A stretch of 64,000 bases of DNA, taken from the NCBI GenBank assembly GCA_943704525.1, contig CALSCQ010003197.1:1-64000 (forward strand), read 5' to 3'. Source of the DNA: Pigoraptor vietnamica. Lineage: Eukaryota; Opisthokonta; Filasterea. The translations under genes were made by a program, and so were the position numbers. Below, piece by piece: positions 10,946 to 21,101 of the stretch (the stretch's first letter is position 1; every line of letters starts with the position of its first letter). The notes beneath the pieces were generated by a model, which worked only from the letters and a program-made list of their open reading frames with translations, was not told the DNA's origin and did not search any database.

Positions 10946-12067
10946 TCACGGGAAGATGTACGACTGCTCATAGTAGCGGTTGATAGCGTACGTGGCCATC
11001 GGCGCAAAGTTGTAAATGAGTCGCGACTGCAGCTCGGCGTCCGTCGCAAAGGAGTGCGTGCTCTTGCGTGCCTCCGACACGAAGAAGTTGGCGAGGTGCT
11101 GCATTGCCGTGATGGCCTCGGGCGTGTGCATGATCGGCTCCTGCGCATCAAACTGGAATGGGAGGCAAGCAAAGCGCACCGGTCAGCACGAGAGGCAAAG
11201 CAGCCTACCCACGCACGAAGGTCCACGAGAGCGCATCACACAGTAAGACTGTGCGCACAACACGTGACGACCCACCTCAAAGGCATTCCGTTCGGGATGG
11301 AACTGCGTCGCGTAAAACGGCAGCTCACGCCCTTCGATCGCCGACACGAAGGGTTTACCGTTGCGGTCCGTGTTCACCGCAAGCACGCGGTAGGTCGCCG
11401 CGAGGTTCGGGTTCGACGCGTACTTCTCGGGCAGCACACCGTGCTCGTGCAAGTTCTCGCAGATGGCTTCGCCCTCAAACGCCGCAAACACAAACGCAGG
11501 CGCAACGCCAAACATGCGGCTCACGTACGCATCCTTCGTGAAAACAAGGGGCCACGTCGCGTCGTCGGCATCGTAGTCATCGAGTATGTTCTCGTCGCCG
11601 CTGGTGATGAGCGACAGCTGCTCAAACCCGAGGCACGTGCCCCAGATGGGAAAGTAATCTCCCGCGCGGTTCGCAGCCACAGCGAGGTCGTAGAGGAACT
11701 TGGACTTCTGCTGGTACAAGGACGATGCCGAGATGTCCGTGTTGCCGCCCGGCCACAGCAGCCCGTTGACGCTGTTGAAGAGATGCACGAGCTCATCGTC
11801 CGTCGCGTTGAAGGGGATAGGCACGACGCGCCCGCCCGCCGACTCGACCCACTTGACGTAGCTTGCCGGAAGGTACGAGTTGCCGTAGGGCGCAAAGACC
11901 TGCTCCCACGTGTTGGGCTGGAGGAGCATGCCAATTACAGGGCGGACATTGCCGGTGGGCGCCTCGGTGCCCTTGTCTTCCCGCGACACGCGACGCGAGG
12001 GAAGGGCGACAACCAGCGACACGAGCGCAACGGCAACAGCCGCGCGGAGGAGAGAAGTTGCGGCCAT
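10946..12067 (-). CDS. GGH: Gamma-glutamyl hydrolase, secreted/lysosomal
   Basis: Class I glutamine-amidotransferase-like peptidase that trims poly-gamma-glutamate from folates. Two exons, 12067-11276 and 11152-10946, give 332 aa. A hydrophobic signal peptide spans about residues 5-22 (LLRAAVAVALVSLVVALPS). Family motifs: PVIGMLLQP, the GLLWPGGNTD turn, catalytic Cys145 in WGTCLGFEQL, and the catalytic histidine in FYATQFHPERNAFE just before the intron. The last exon contains the usual EARKSTHSF region. Length fits the family (human about 318). The nucleophile and histidine are both present, so it should be active. It is divergent from CMTR2 with only 210 bp between ATGs. Confidence 0.95.
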
Positions 12068-12277
12068 GGCTAGCTTACAGGCGCGAATAATGCGAAAGAT
12101 GCAGCCGTGAAAACGCGGAATTTCTCACACTGAGCCGTCGCGTGGCTGGACTGTCCATACCACCCCGTATGTTCCTACGTGTTACCTTTCTGTTACAAAG
12201 AGACGTCAGCCCCAAGGGCCTTGGTCAGCCCAGTTGAAGACGCGCACAGGCACACACGAACTCGCAACTGTCAGACT

Positions 12278-12660
12278 ATGGACAAGCGCGGCCATGTGAG
12301 AACGGAGAGCGACGACGAAGATGCGCTACGCCGCACTGCGGCAATCGGACTCGAAGAACTCTTCGCCAAGGTCTACGACTTCCCGCCCTCTGAATCTGCA
12401 GCACTGCCGGCGGTACAATCGCTGTTCGACACTGCCGACTTTGTGGATGATGTGCTACAGCGCACAAAAGAAGAGCTCAACACAGCGCGGAGCAAGTTGA
12501 GCGAGAAGGATGTCGCGGCATGGCACGCGCACACGCGGTTCACCAGCCACTCGGGCCTCGTGGTGCCGCATCTGCGCGAGACGGCCAACGCCGAAATGTG
12601 CACGGTCGCGTGGGCAAAGATGACCGAAATGCTGGCACGATACGCGGTGTGTGTGTGTGT

Positions 12661-12707
<47 letters not shown>

Positions 12708-15329
12708 TGTGTGCGCGCGCGCGCGTATGCGCGTGTGTGTGTGTGTTTGAGTGAGTGAGTGTGTGTGTGTGTGTCCTCTGTTCTACATCGCGCCTTTCTG
12801 CATCGGTTGTCTCTGGCATGCCTTCTGTCGCTTCTAACTGACTCTCCCGCGCAGCTACTTTCCGACGGCGATCATATCAACACGCTGCATTTGTGCGAGG
12901 CCCCGGGTGCGTTTGTGGCGGCCATTAACCACCACATGCGCACAAAGCGGCGTGGAACGGCGTGGGAGTGGCGCGCAACGTCGCTCAATCCCTACTACGA
13001 AGGCAACGACGTCGCGTGCATGCTGGACGACGACCGCTTCATTCTCGAGACGGAGGCGCGGTGGTACTTTGGCGAGGACAATTCCGGCAACCTTCTCTGC
13101 CCGAAGAACATCGAGGGCTGCTGGCGCGTGGCGCGGTCGATGGGTCACGTGTCCCTCGTCACGTGCGACGGCAGCGTCAACTGCCAGGACGACCCTGCTG
13201 CTCAGGAATCGACGGTGGCCGGCCTGCACTTCGCCGAGTTTGTGTGCGCGCTGGGCGCGTTGTCGCGGGGCGGCAACCTGGTGCTCAAGCTGTTCACTCT
13301 CTTCGAGAGCGGCGCCGTGTGCCTCGCTTATCTCGCGTGGCGCCTCTTCGAAACAGTCTCTGTTTTCAAGCCGGCGGCTAGCAAATCGGGCAACGCCGAG
13401 GTTTATTTGGTGGCGCGCAATTATCGCGGCGCGCCGGCAGAGCACGTGGCGCGCCTGCTTTCGTTTGTCGCGTGGGACTTGCCGTGTGGCGTTGCCCTTG
13501 TGCCACGCGGGGAGATTCCAGACGCCTTCATGGAAAACATGCGCGCGTGCTCTCGGCGCTTCTCCGACTGGCAGAGGGAAGTAATCGAGCGGAACATGGC
13601 GCTGGACGGTCGCATTTCGCGGCGCCTGCGTGGGTTCATACACAGCCTCAAAGTGGACGTTGCGGAGCAGTTTATGCGTCGGTGCGGAGTGGCGCCCATT
13701 GACGAGGAACTCAAGGTGATACCGCGCTCGGGCATTGACGGCGCATTTCGGAACGCCGGCGCAAGCGTTGCCGCATTGTTGAAGGGCGGTTGCTCTGCGA
13801 CCGTCGCGGCGAGCGGGTCGCTGGAAACGCGACGCGAAGCAAAGCGAAAACACGCTGAATTCGTCGCGGGAGATTCAGCTGTGGAAAACTGGGGACACAA
13901 GAGGGCGCGTCGCGACGTAACAGGCGGAAGCGATAGTGGTGTGCAGCATAGAGGTGTCTCACAAACCGACGGCGGCGTATCGAGCGCCGCCTTCACGTCG
14001 TGCCATTCGTGCACAGACGTCGAACAGCGCGAGGGCGCATCCAAAGACCCGACCGGACTGCGCAGTTCGCAGACATCGGAAAGCGGCGTATTCGACGTCT
14101 TCGCGGCAGGGGATGTCATTGACGCACGGATGGCTTCGGGCCTCTTCGAGGACGAGGACGGTCCCGGCGGCGTCACGTGGCTCTCGTTTGATGCAGGCTG
14201 TGGCGCAGAGGCGGAGTCGCTCGTGGATGCCATTCGCGCGGAGGCGTGGCGTGTGGTCGTTGGGCGTCGCCCACCCGCGGTGCTCACTTCAATGTTCTGT
14301 CCGCTCGATCTGCTCAAGTCGCTGTGGGCATCGCGCAGTGCTGTGTTGTTGCGCGTGGAAGGCGCTGACGACAAGTCGCTGGGGATTGAACGGGCGCGCG
14401 TGTTTCCGATTTACGCGCTGCTGTCCGACGCATCGCTGCGTGCGCAGATTCCGTTTGCCACGGACGGCGCCATCGCATACTCTGCTCTAGCGCGCACGTT
14501 CAGTTGGCTTGTACCGCGAGATTCCACTGCGGAGCCCCGCGTTGTATGTGTGGACTTGAGTGGAGACGACCTCGGTTTCGTAGAATATGTGTCGTGGAAG
14601 TATGCGTCCGAATGCCGTGTCGTCGTCGTTGCGGACGACAGCAGCGAACGTGTTCGCTCCAGCTTGTGCGATCGATCGCGTCTCGCCTCCGTCACGACGA
14701 CTTCATGTTCCGCGCGCGCGTCGGAGGAGCTCATGACAAGCGTGCGTGCACACATTCCCGAGGGTGGCGCGGATGTTGTGCACATTGATGCGTGGCCGCG
14801 AGCACCGCTCACCAGCGTTCGCCATCGCGAGGCGACCGTGCAGCGACGCCTCATCGCCCAGTTTCGGGCGGCAATCGGACTCGTGCGGACGGGCGGGTCG
14901 CTACTGATTCGTATCGGCGAGTGCCACACGCGATTTTCCGCGGACATTCTCTATCTCGTTCACCGGTTGTTCGGCTGGATCGTCGTCGTCAAGCCGTTCG
15001 CCGTCGACCCCTCGACGGACGAGCGCTTTGCAGTCGGGCTTCAGTTCCGCGCCAGCGAAGAGGAGCGCACGGCCGTGCTCGACCACCTTGCTGAAGTGGA
15101 GCGCGCGGTCCTGTCTGCCCGCGACGATATGGACGTGCTTGAGTTTGTGCCGAACAGACGCGTCCTGCAGCGGCCGTTTTGGGACACCGTCGTCGCTGCG
15201 AATGTGCGGGTTGCGCGCCGTGAGGTGACCGCCACTCTCCTGCTGTCGGAAGCTCTCCATGGGAGCGACGCTGTGGCCGTTGCAAGCGCGTCGAATGCCC
15301 TCGGGCTGCTGGACCTTCATCCGGCATGA
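12278..15329 (+). CDS. CMTR2: Cap-specific mRNA 2'-O-methyltransferase 2
   Basis: Methylates the 2'-O of the second transcribed nucleotide (cap2). Two exons, 12278-12646 and 12855-15329, give 947 aa. The RrmJ/FtsJ fold is recognised from LHLCEAPGAFVAAINHHM (SAM-binding motif), SLNPYYEGNDV, LVTCDGSVN (catalytic Asp) and NLVLKLFTLFE (catalytic Lys); these match CMTR2 rather than CMTR1. The C-terminal third has a second, degenerate Rossmann-like methyltransferase region (VVHIDAWP, GGSLLIRIGECHTRF), also a CMTR2 trait. The middle, around residues 480-590, is a low-complexity, Ser-rich linker that makes the protein longer than the human one (770). The single intron begins directly with a long GT repeat. 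The start at MDKRGHVRTESDDED is the first ATG in this exon frame. Confidence 0.92.
12647..12778 (+). repeat. Intronic (GT)n tract in CMTR2
   Basis: GT dinucleotide repeat with a few interruptions (CT, AT and a GCGCGC stretch). It starts at the splice donor itself and fills most of the 208-nt intron. GT is on the coding strand. Confidence 0.9.
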
Positions 15330-15547
15330 CAGGTTGTGCAAATACAATTTTCCCGCCAGTTACGCCCACGTTACCCATCTGATGACCAAAAACTCAGTCG
15401 TCTGCATGCAAGCAGCACGAGAGTCACTTCCCATCCCTTACGCCGTCTATTATGTAGCGACTGCCGCGCTGCCACTCGAGGGCGGCGGCTTACGACCTTC
15501 ATTACGGTGACTGCTTCTGTTCCCACTCGCAGTTGCCAAAGGAGAAA

Positions 15548-16710
15548 ATGGTGAGTCTCCATCCACTTGGAAAGCCATTGCGAGGCATCCGTCGTGCACC
15601 ATAGCGTATTGCGAAACTGAGACAATTGCGCTGCAACTGTTAGCCTCTGTTGCGCTGCGAAGAATAGCACCCTCTCGTTTGGAAGCCTGGGTGGATTCTC
15701 ACGCACTGCAGGCACCCCCTCAGCCCCCCGTCGCGCTCACTCCCGAGGGCACACCCGTCGACTTTGATTGCACTGTCGAAGACGCGGCATTCGGACTCTT
15801 CGAGCTGATCGCAGCCGAGGGAAAATGTGAGCTCTGCTTCTTTACTCGCCGTGTTCCCCTATCTTCTCACTCGCTCAATATCTCCCACCCTCTTATGATG
15901 TCTCGTTGGCTGTTGTTGGCGATGCTTTGTCTGACTTGGCCTTCGTCGAACGCTGTGTTTTGGTTGCTCATTCAGGGTTCATCACGCGCCCTCGCAGTGA
16001 CGGACAACACGCTCCTTGCGTGGGTGAACTGGGCCGTTTGCGCTGCGAAGCCGGGGCCGTTTGCGCAGTACTAGTGTTTCTAACGCGATCTTCCGCAGCC
16101 TTCACAACTTGTATGGCGAGGGTCTCTACGCGGCCTTGGAAATAGTCGACGACGGCGGCGTAAAGAAGCTGCAGTGTCCCGCCGGTCGCTGGGTCTGCCG
16201 AGTGGCCGGATCGCGCGGTTCCAATTACGTGTGCCTGCCGCGCGCGAATTTCTGCCCGTGCCTCTCGTACAACTTCCACGGTGAGCAGCCGAACGTGCTG
16301 TCAGTGTGTGCCGGCTCCATCGCGTGCAGTCAAATTGGCTAATGTTCTTTCTCGTTTGTGCAGTTGTCAAGCTCGAAGCCTCATGCGTGAGTTGGGCTCT
16401 GCATTTGTGTGGTTTCTTCAACTCGCGTTCGCATGACATGGCACTCCCGACAGACCTCTGCTCTCAACTCGCACATCCCGCAGAGAAAGCATGTGCTGAT
16501 ACAGATGCTTTCCCTCCATTTCTTATGCACACACCCCACACTGAGCGAAACTCTTGTTGACGCCCATTTTCCGATCCTGGCGTACTTGGCCTGGGCGGAC
16601 AGTGCAAGCACGTGCTCGCTGCTCGTATTGCCGTGGCCATTGGGCGCGCACCCGTATCGCCCATATCCGACCAAGAATTCATCAACCTTGTCTGCGCGGG
16701 TGACTCCTGA
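15548..16710 (+). CDS. ZSWIM7: SWS1/ZSWIM7-like SWIM-domain recombination factor
   Basis: Small SWIM zinc-finger protein of the Shu-type complex that helps Rad51 paralogues in homologous recombination. Six coding exons are needed: 15548-15550 (the ATG alone, followed by GTGAGT), 15712-15826, 15998-16019 (22 nt), 16099-16280, 16364-16386 (23 nt) and 16603-16710. The product is 150 aa, the family's usual size (human 140). The joined protein reads FGLFELIAAEGK, then LTDNTLLALHNLYGEGLYAA, LEIVDDGGV, and the SWIM motif CPCLSYNFH...CCKHVLAARIA (CxCx(n)CxH). All phases agree. The 22-nt exon was inferred because only this join restores the family's helix. The ATG-only first coding exon is the least certain part. 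It is convergent with the F-box gene. Confidence 0.82.
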
Positions 16711-17043
16711 GTTGTCAGGTGTGACAAAGTGGCAGACTGGCATCTCTCTCTCCTTCTACTGGCCGCATTGGCAGGAGCTGTGCGTACGTGTGTGTCCAGT
16801 TGGCGGGGGGGGGGGGTATGTGAATGCGTGTTGATTTTGGCCTTTCCCTCCAGTCAGCTCCTCGCCACGACAAATCGCTCCTAAGACGCCGCCCAAATAC
16901 GCGCGCCCTTAAAAAACCACCAGTACAGCAAAGCATGCAGAGGATACGAAGGGCTTATTGCGCGTGCGGCTACCTGTCAAGGTCAATGGATCACTGACTC
17001 TTAATTGCCGCCGACCAGCAAGCGGCGCGCAGCAGTAAAGGGC
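16711..17043. other. Convergent spacer with poly-G run
   Basis: This spacer lies between the 3' ends of the SWS1-like gene and the F-box gene. It holds a run of about 13 G near 16804-16816 and no supported gene. Confidence 0.6.
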
Positions 17044-20000
17044 TCATATCAGCTCCTTCTGGAGGAGATCGTCAATAGCTGCAACTGCCAACGCCTGCAC
17101 ACCCGCGTCTAACGTACTACCCGCCAACAACAGACGCAGCAAATTCAGTGCGCGCGGTGCGTCCTCGAAGAGGGCTGCCCGATGCAGGCGGTCAAGCGAA
17201 CACACCGCAAGGACACTCGCCGGACCAATGAAGGCGCCGTAGTCCACGTAGACAGGTGACTGCATTTTGTTCCTCAGGCTCGCGGCGACTGAGAGCCCGC
17301 CCCGGGCGACGGCCGCCAGCAGAGGGCGCGCAATGCGAAGCTCCGACATGGCGCCGTCGACAGCAAAGGGCGCCGTGCGGGTTCTCCGTGTTGATGGGCG
17401 GTCCGAAATGACGGCTCGGGAGGAGGGATCCGGAAGAACGGCCAGCAAGAGCAGATCCGCACTTGTGCGCAGCGCCGCGCACGTTGTGTGAGTTGTAATC
17501 GCCCTAACCGCATCGTGAATCGCGCGAAGCAGCGAATTCGGGCTGTACCACTCCACCTTTGCCGCTTGCGTGCCCGTGCGCTTGATTCCCAGCGTCGCGG
17601 TCGCCGCCAGAGCGCAGAGTGTCGCCGGTGCCACTGCGTCGCGGCCATGGCGGCACTTCGTGAGAAGCAGCATCGCTGTCGAGTGCGCAAGATCTTGAAG
17701 GTTCGACTGATTGTCGGCGCCCCACAAATCCTCGCTCTCCAGGCACGCAAGGCTGTCCGCCAGCGCCGCGTCGACTGCGTCCGGGCGCCCTCCGTCCTCG
17801 CCGGCAGCGACGAGTTTGTAGAGACCCTCGATGAGTTGGGGGGAGTACAGGTGCTCCCCTCTGGAAGTGCGACCGATGGCCGTATCCTCAACATGTGACC
17901 GGCGCTTGTGAAGAAGGGCCGCTCTAATAGACGCAGAAAGGAACGCGATGCCACCCCCAGCGCGGCCGATTGCGGCGCCACTCCCTTCCGCCGACAACAC
18001 GCTCGATGCGATGGACCGACGCAACCGAGGACTGAGCGCGACATACGTCGACAGTGCAGGATGACCTTTGGACTTATCGTCGAAGACAAGGGCCGCGGCG
18101 GCCGCGGCCAGGTCGGGGTCGAAGCGGAGCCTATCCACTGCACGCCACACCAGGATGTTCTCATCCACACGCGCATGGAAGTGATTGGTAAAGTCCACAC
18201 ACGGCGGGGCAATGGACTCCCCGGCGAAAAGTAGCCCCAATAAACCCATGCGGACTTGCCCAGAATCAAAGGCCCAAAGCAGTGTCAGACGCCGAGCTAC
18301 GTCAAACATCGGCTCCGGCGACACGAGCGCAGGGAGATCAGGGCCGGCATCGCACGCAAATTGCGCGAGCTGGCAGAGAGGGACTATCCAGGAGTCGTCC
18401 ACATGCCTATTACAGACCGCCATGCACCTTACGCATTTGACATCCGAGTCGTCCTCATAGCCATCCATGCACTGCACGCATTTCTCCCTCTGGAGGCTAT
18501 GAAGGGCCAGACAGGCGGCGGCGCGGTCCAGCAAAAGTGTCAGCGCACCGTCCTCGACAAGCTGTTGCGCGCAAGCGCGGTCGAAGCGCGCCAGAGTAAC
18601 AAGAAGTTCCATCTGCCGTTGCGCATTGCGCCCGGAATTATTATCGAGGGGACATCGCCGCGCGAGTGTCACGGCCGTCTGGATGGCGGTCGACACCCAC
18701 GACCGGTCGTTCCGAATACTCGCGGCGATAGAGGGCGCCGCGGGGGTACCAATTGACGGTGCATTGGAAAAGGGTCTTATTGTCTTTCGTGGGACGACAG
18801 CCATCGAAGCGCACATATGGAAGATTTCGGACACGGGCTCCAAAACGGTGATGTTGTCGGGCCATGCACGCGCAGCGCGCACGGCGACACGGGTCATCTC
18901 GTCAATCGAAAGGGGGACTCGATATTCGACTTCGTCGACCAAGACAATTCTCATCGCACTCAGGAGGAAAGAGAGGGCGGCCGCCAAACACGACGGCGAC
19001 ATTTCGGCTCGTTCGACGACCGCGTGGGCGGCGTCTATGCAACACACCATGCACGTAAACCAGTCGCTGCTTAACAAGCGGCCCCCCATCGCTACGAAGG
19101 CCAGGCCACCGATCACCCTCGACAGCGACACGAAGCCGTCATGCACGACCACTTCATCCAGCGGAAATGCAATAATTGCGCCAAGAACAGCATTCGCGAA
19201 CTTCAGGTCGTGGATGCGATCGCCCTTCACACCGACGAACCACCGTCGCCCGGCAAGTGCACCGCACCCGTGTCGTTGCGCGCGCACGTCCCCGGGAAAC
19301 GTACACATTGCATCGGCTACGGCGGGCAGCAATCCGTACACAGACGTTTCATAGCAACCGCGCACGATCACACACGGCACGTTGGCGAGTGGCGCAAGAG
19401 ACAGCCCTGGCGCGCCGTGCTGCGGATAATTCGTGAATTCAACGACCACCTCCGAAAGGCGCGACGCCCACGTGAAGTCAAATTGCCGTCTGACGTCAAG
19501 TACGAGGCGAATCGACCTCATGCTCTCCGACAGCGCGTGAAAACCGCGGGGTGGCTCCGTCACATAGACGTTACAGCGAGGCTCAAAGCGCTCGTCGCCA
19601 ACGTACGGCTCAATGGGATAGTTGCACATCGACAGCGACCTAAGAGTGAGATTCAATTTCGAGAGATCAATCGAGTCGCCGTCATGACATGCACCGTGCT
19701 CTTGGACGACGGGCGTGAGACAGCCCGCCGGCGGCACGGGCGGATGCACCTTGGGGACATAAGAGGAGGAGGTATTGCATGCGTGAGACCTGCCAACGCA
19801 CACGCACGACAGGGTGAGCGAGTGAATGTACGACCCCGCCGGCAGCTCACGGATCGCCACGTGGTCCAACACAAGCTCATGCACGCGGGCCGAAAAGAGT
19901 GCCGACACGTCCGTAGGGTCACTGCGGTGCTGCAACGTGACCGTATGCACAGCAGCGAGTGGGCTCACATCGCGCACGCCCTCGCATCCCTCCACGAGCA

Positions 20001-20670
20001 CAGACCGGGCGTGGGCAAGCGCGTCGATAGACGTCAGTGCACGGCAACAGCGAACTTCAGCCAGCTGCAGGGTCGTAATGCGCGGGAGAGCCGATATGGC
20101 GTCGCACTGCGATAACGCGAGCCTTCGAAGCGTTGCACTCTCTGCCAGGCACGAAATGTCCGACACGCCGCAGCCCACAAGCACGAGCGTGTTAACGGCG
20201 ACAAGCTGCGCGACGCTCCGCCACACTACCGCCCCCTTGATGTCGACGCGATGAAACGCGCTCACGTACGAGAGATCGTGCGTGAGGCTCGCGGCGGTGA
20301 GAATGGGCTCGGGCGCGCCGCACGTGTGGCAAAGCCTCCTCACCACGAGCCCCTCCGCCGCCGGTGCAAGACTCAAGTGGGCGTGCTCCGCACTGATCCC
20401 GCAGCAGTCCTCGACTTCCGCGGCGATGGGCAGCGGCGCAAGGGGACCGGAGAAGAGTGTCTCGTGGACGAGTGCGCAGAAGGTGCGATCGACACTCATG
20501 AAGTGCACGACGCGCGGCTTGAGATGGCGAACGACATCGTCCGGCCAGAGGGACACGATCGCACTGCGAAGCCCGCGAGAGACTTTGGAGAGGGAACGGC
20601 GGTCGGCGGAACAGAGGTAGGCGCCAATGTCGCCGAGGGCATCCACGGGGAGGTCGAGAAAGGACGCCAT
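17044..20670 (-). CDS. Large single-exon F-box protein, 1208 aa
   Basis: The N-terminus MASFLDLPVDALGDIGAYL followed by ADRRSLSKVSRGLRSAI is an F-box (about residues 5-45), which binds Skp1 in SCF ubiquitin ligases. Residues about 150-330 contain irregular leucine-rich repeats (for example LRRLALSQCDAISALPRI and LTSIDALAHARSVLVEGC). These suit substrate recognition and resemble repeats of protist LRR proteins. The remaining 800 residues look helical and ARM/HEAT-like, with an unusual Cys cluster, EKCVQCMDGYEDDSDVKCVRC followed by CNRH. No intron was detected, unlike most neighbours, which may point to a lineage-expanded or retroposed origin (inference). The substrate is unknown. Confidence 0.82.
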   Translation of the reverse strand: MASFLDLPVDALGDIGAYLCSADRRSLSKVSRGLRSAIVSLWPDDVVRHLKPRVVHFMSVDRTFCALVHETLFSGPLAPLPIAAEVEDCCGISAEHAHLSLAPAAEGLVVRRLCHTCGAPEPILTAASLTHDLSYVSAFHRVDIKGAVVWRSVAQLVAVNTLVLVGCGVSDISCLAESATLRRLALSQCDAISALPRITTLQLAEVRCCRALTSIDALAHARSVLVEGCEGVRDVSPLAAVHTVTLQHRSDPTDVSALFSARVHELVLDHVAIRELPAGSYIHSLTLSCVCVGRSHACNTSSSYVPKVHPPVPPAGCLTPVVQEHGACHDGDSIDLSKLNLTLRSLSMCNYPIEPYVGDERFEPRCNVYVTEPPRGFHALSESMRSIRLVLDVRRQFDFTWASRLSEVVVEFTNYPQHGAPGLSLAPLANVPCVIVRGCYETSVYGLLPAVADAMCTFPGDVRAQRHGCGALAGRRWFVGVKGDRIHDLKFANAVLGAIIAFPLDEVVVHDGFVSLSRVIGGLAFVAMGGRLLSSDWFTCMVCCIDAAHAVVERAEMSPSCLAAALSFLLSAMRIVLVDEVEYRVPLSIDEMTRVAVRAARAWPDNITVLEPVSEIFHMCASMAVVPRKTIRPFSNAPSIGTPAAPSIAASIRNDRSWVSTAIQTAVTLARRCPLDNNSGRNAQRQMELLVTLARFDRACAQQLVEDGALTLLLDRAAACLALHSLQREKCVQCMDGYEDDSDVKCVRCMAVCNRHVDDSWIVPLCQLAQFACDAGPDLPALVSPEPMFDVARRLTLLWAFDSGQVRMGLLGLLFAGESIAPPCVDFTNHFHARVDENILVWRAVDRLRFDPDLAAAAAALVFDDKSKGHPALSTYVALSPRLRRSIASSVLSAEGSGAAIGRAGGGIAFLSASIRAALLHKRRSHVEDTAIGRTSRGEHLYSPQLIEGLYKLVAAGEDGGRPDAVDAALADSLACLESEDLWGADNQSNLQDLAHSTAMLLLTKCRHGRDAVAPATLCALAATATLGIKRTGTQAAKVEWYSPNSLLRAIHDAVRAITTHTTCAALRTSADLLLLAVLPDPSSRAVISDRPSTRRTRTAPFAVDGAMSELRIARPLLAAVARGGLSVAASLRNKMQSPVYVDYGAFIGPASVLAVCSLDRLHRAALFEDAPRALNLLRLLLAGSTLDAGVQALAVAAIDDLLQKELI

Positions 20671-20690
20671 CTAAAGGAACGGGCGGGTGG

Positions 20691-20691
<1 letters not shown>

Positions 20692-20732
<41 letters not shown>

Positions 20733-20880
20733 ATGCTTGTCTTGAGTGTGTGTGTGTGTGTAATTATGTGTGCGTGTGCGTGTGCTTGTGTGTGTGTGTG
20801 TGTGTGCGTATGCTTGTCTTGAGTGTGTGTGTGTGTGTATATGTGTGCGTGTGCGTGTACTTGTGTGTGTGTGTGTGTGG
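20692..20880 (+). repeat. GT-rich minisatellite, period about 77 bp
   Basis: (GT)n sequence upstream of the F-box gene. It contains a tandem duplication: the block beginning gcgtatgcttgtcttgag at 20729 recurs at 20806, followed both times by a (GT)n and gtgcgtgtgcgtgt. The copies differ at a few bases. Confidence 0.85.
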
Positions 20881-21101
20881 ATGGGGATGCGCTTATTCGA
20901 CGTCACTTTCTCAATGGCGCCTGTGCATGCCGTGAGTTACATCGACCAAGAGCAGAAAAAGGCGGCAGAAGGGAAGGGTGGACGTCGTTCACTCGCCGAC
21001 TGTCTTTGTTTTGATTTGGCTAACCCTGACCCATACCTAACCCCATTCAGCCTTGTGTTCATGTGCTTACTGGCCCACTCCAGCCCTCAAGTGCTTTATA
21101 C

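Noticed and set aside
15679-16074. Continuous frame suggesting a 131-residue unspliced protein at the SWS1 locus
   Set aside because: It has no ATG start and lacks the SWIM motif; the spliced model gives a full-length family member.
19141-20115. 324-codon open frame antisense to the F-box gene
   Set aside because: Shadow; Arg/His/Thr-rich with no family resemblance.
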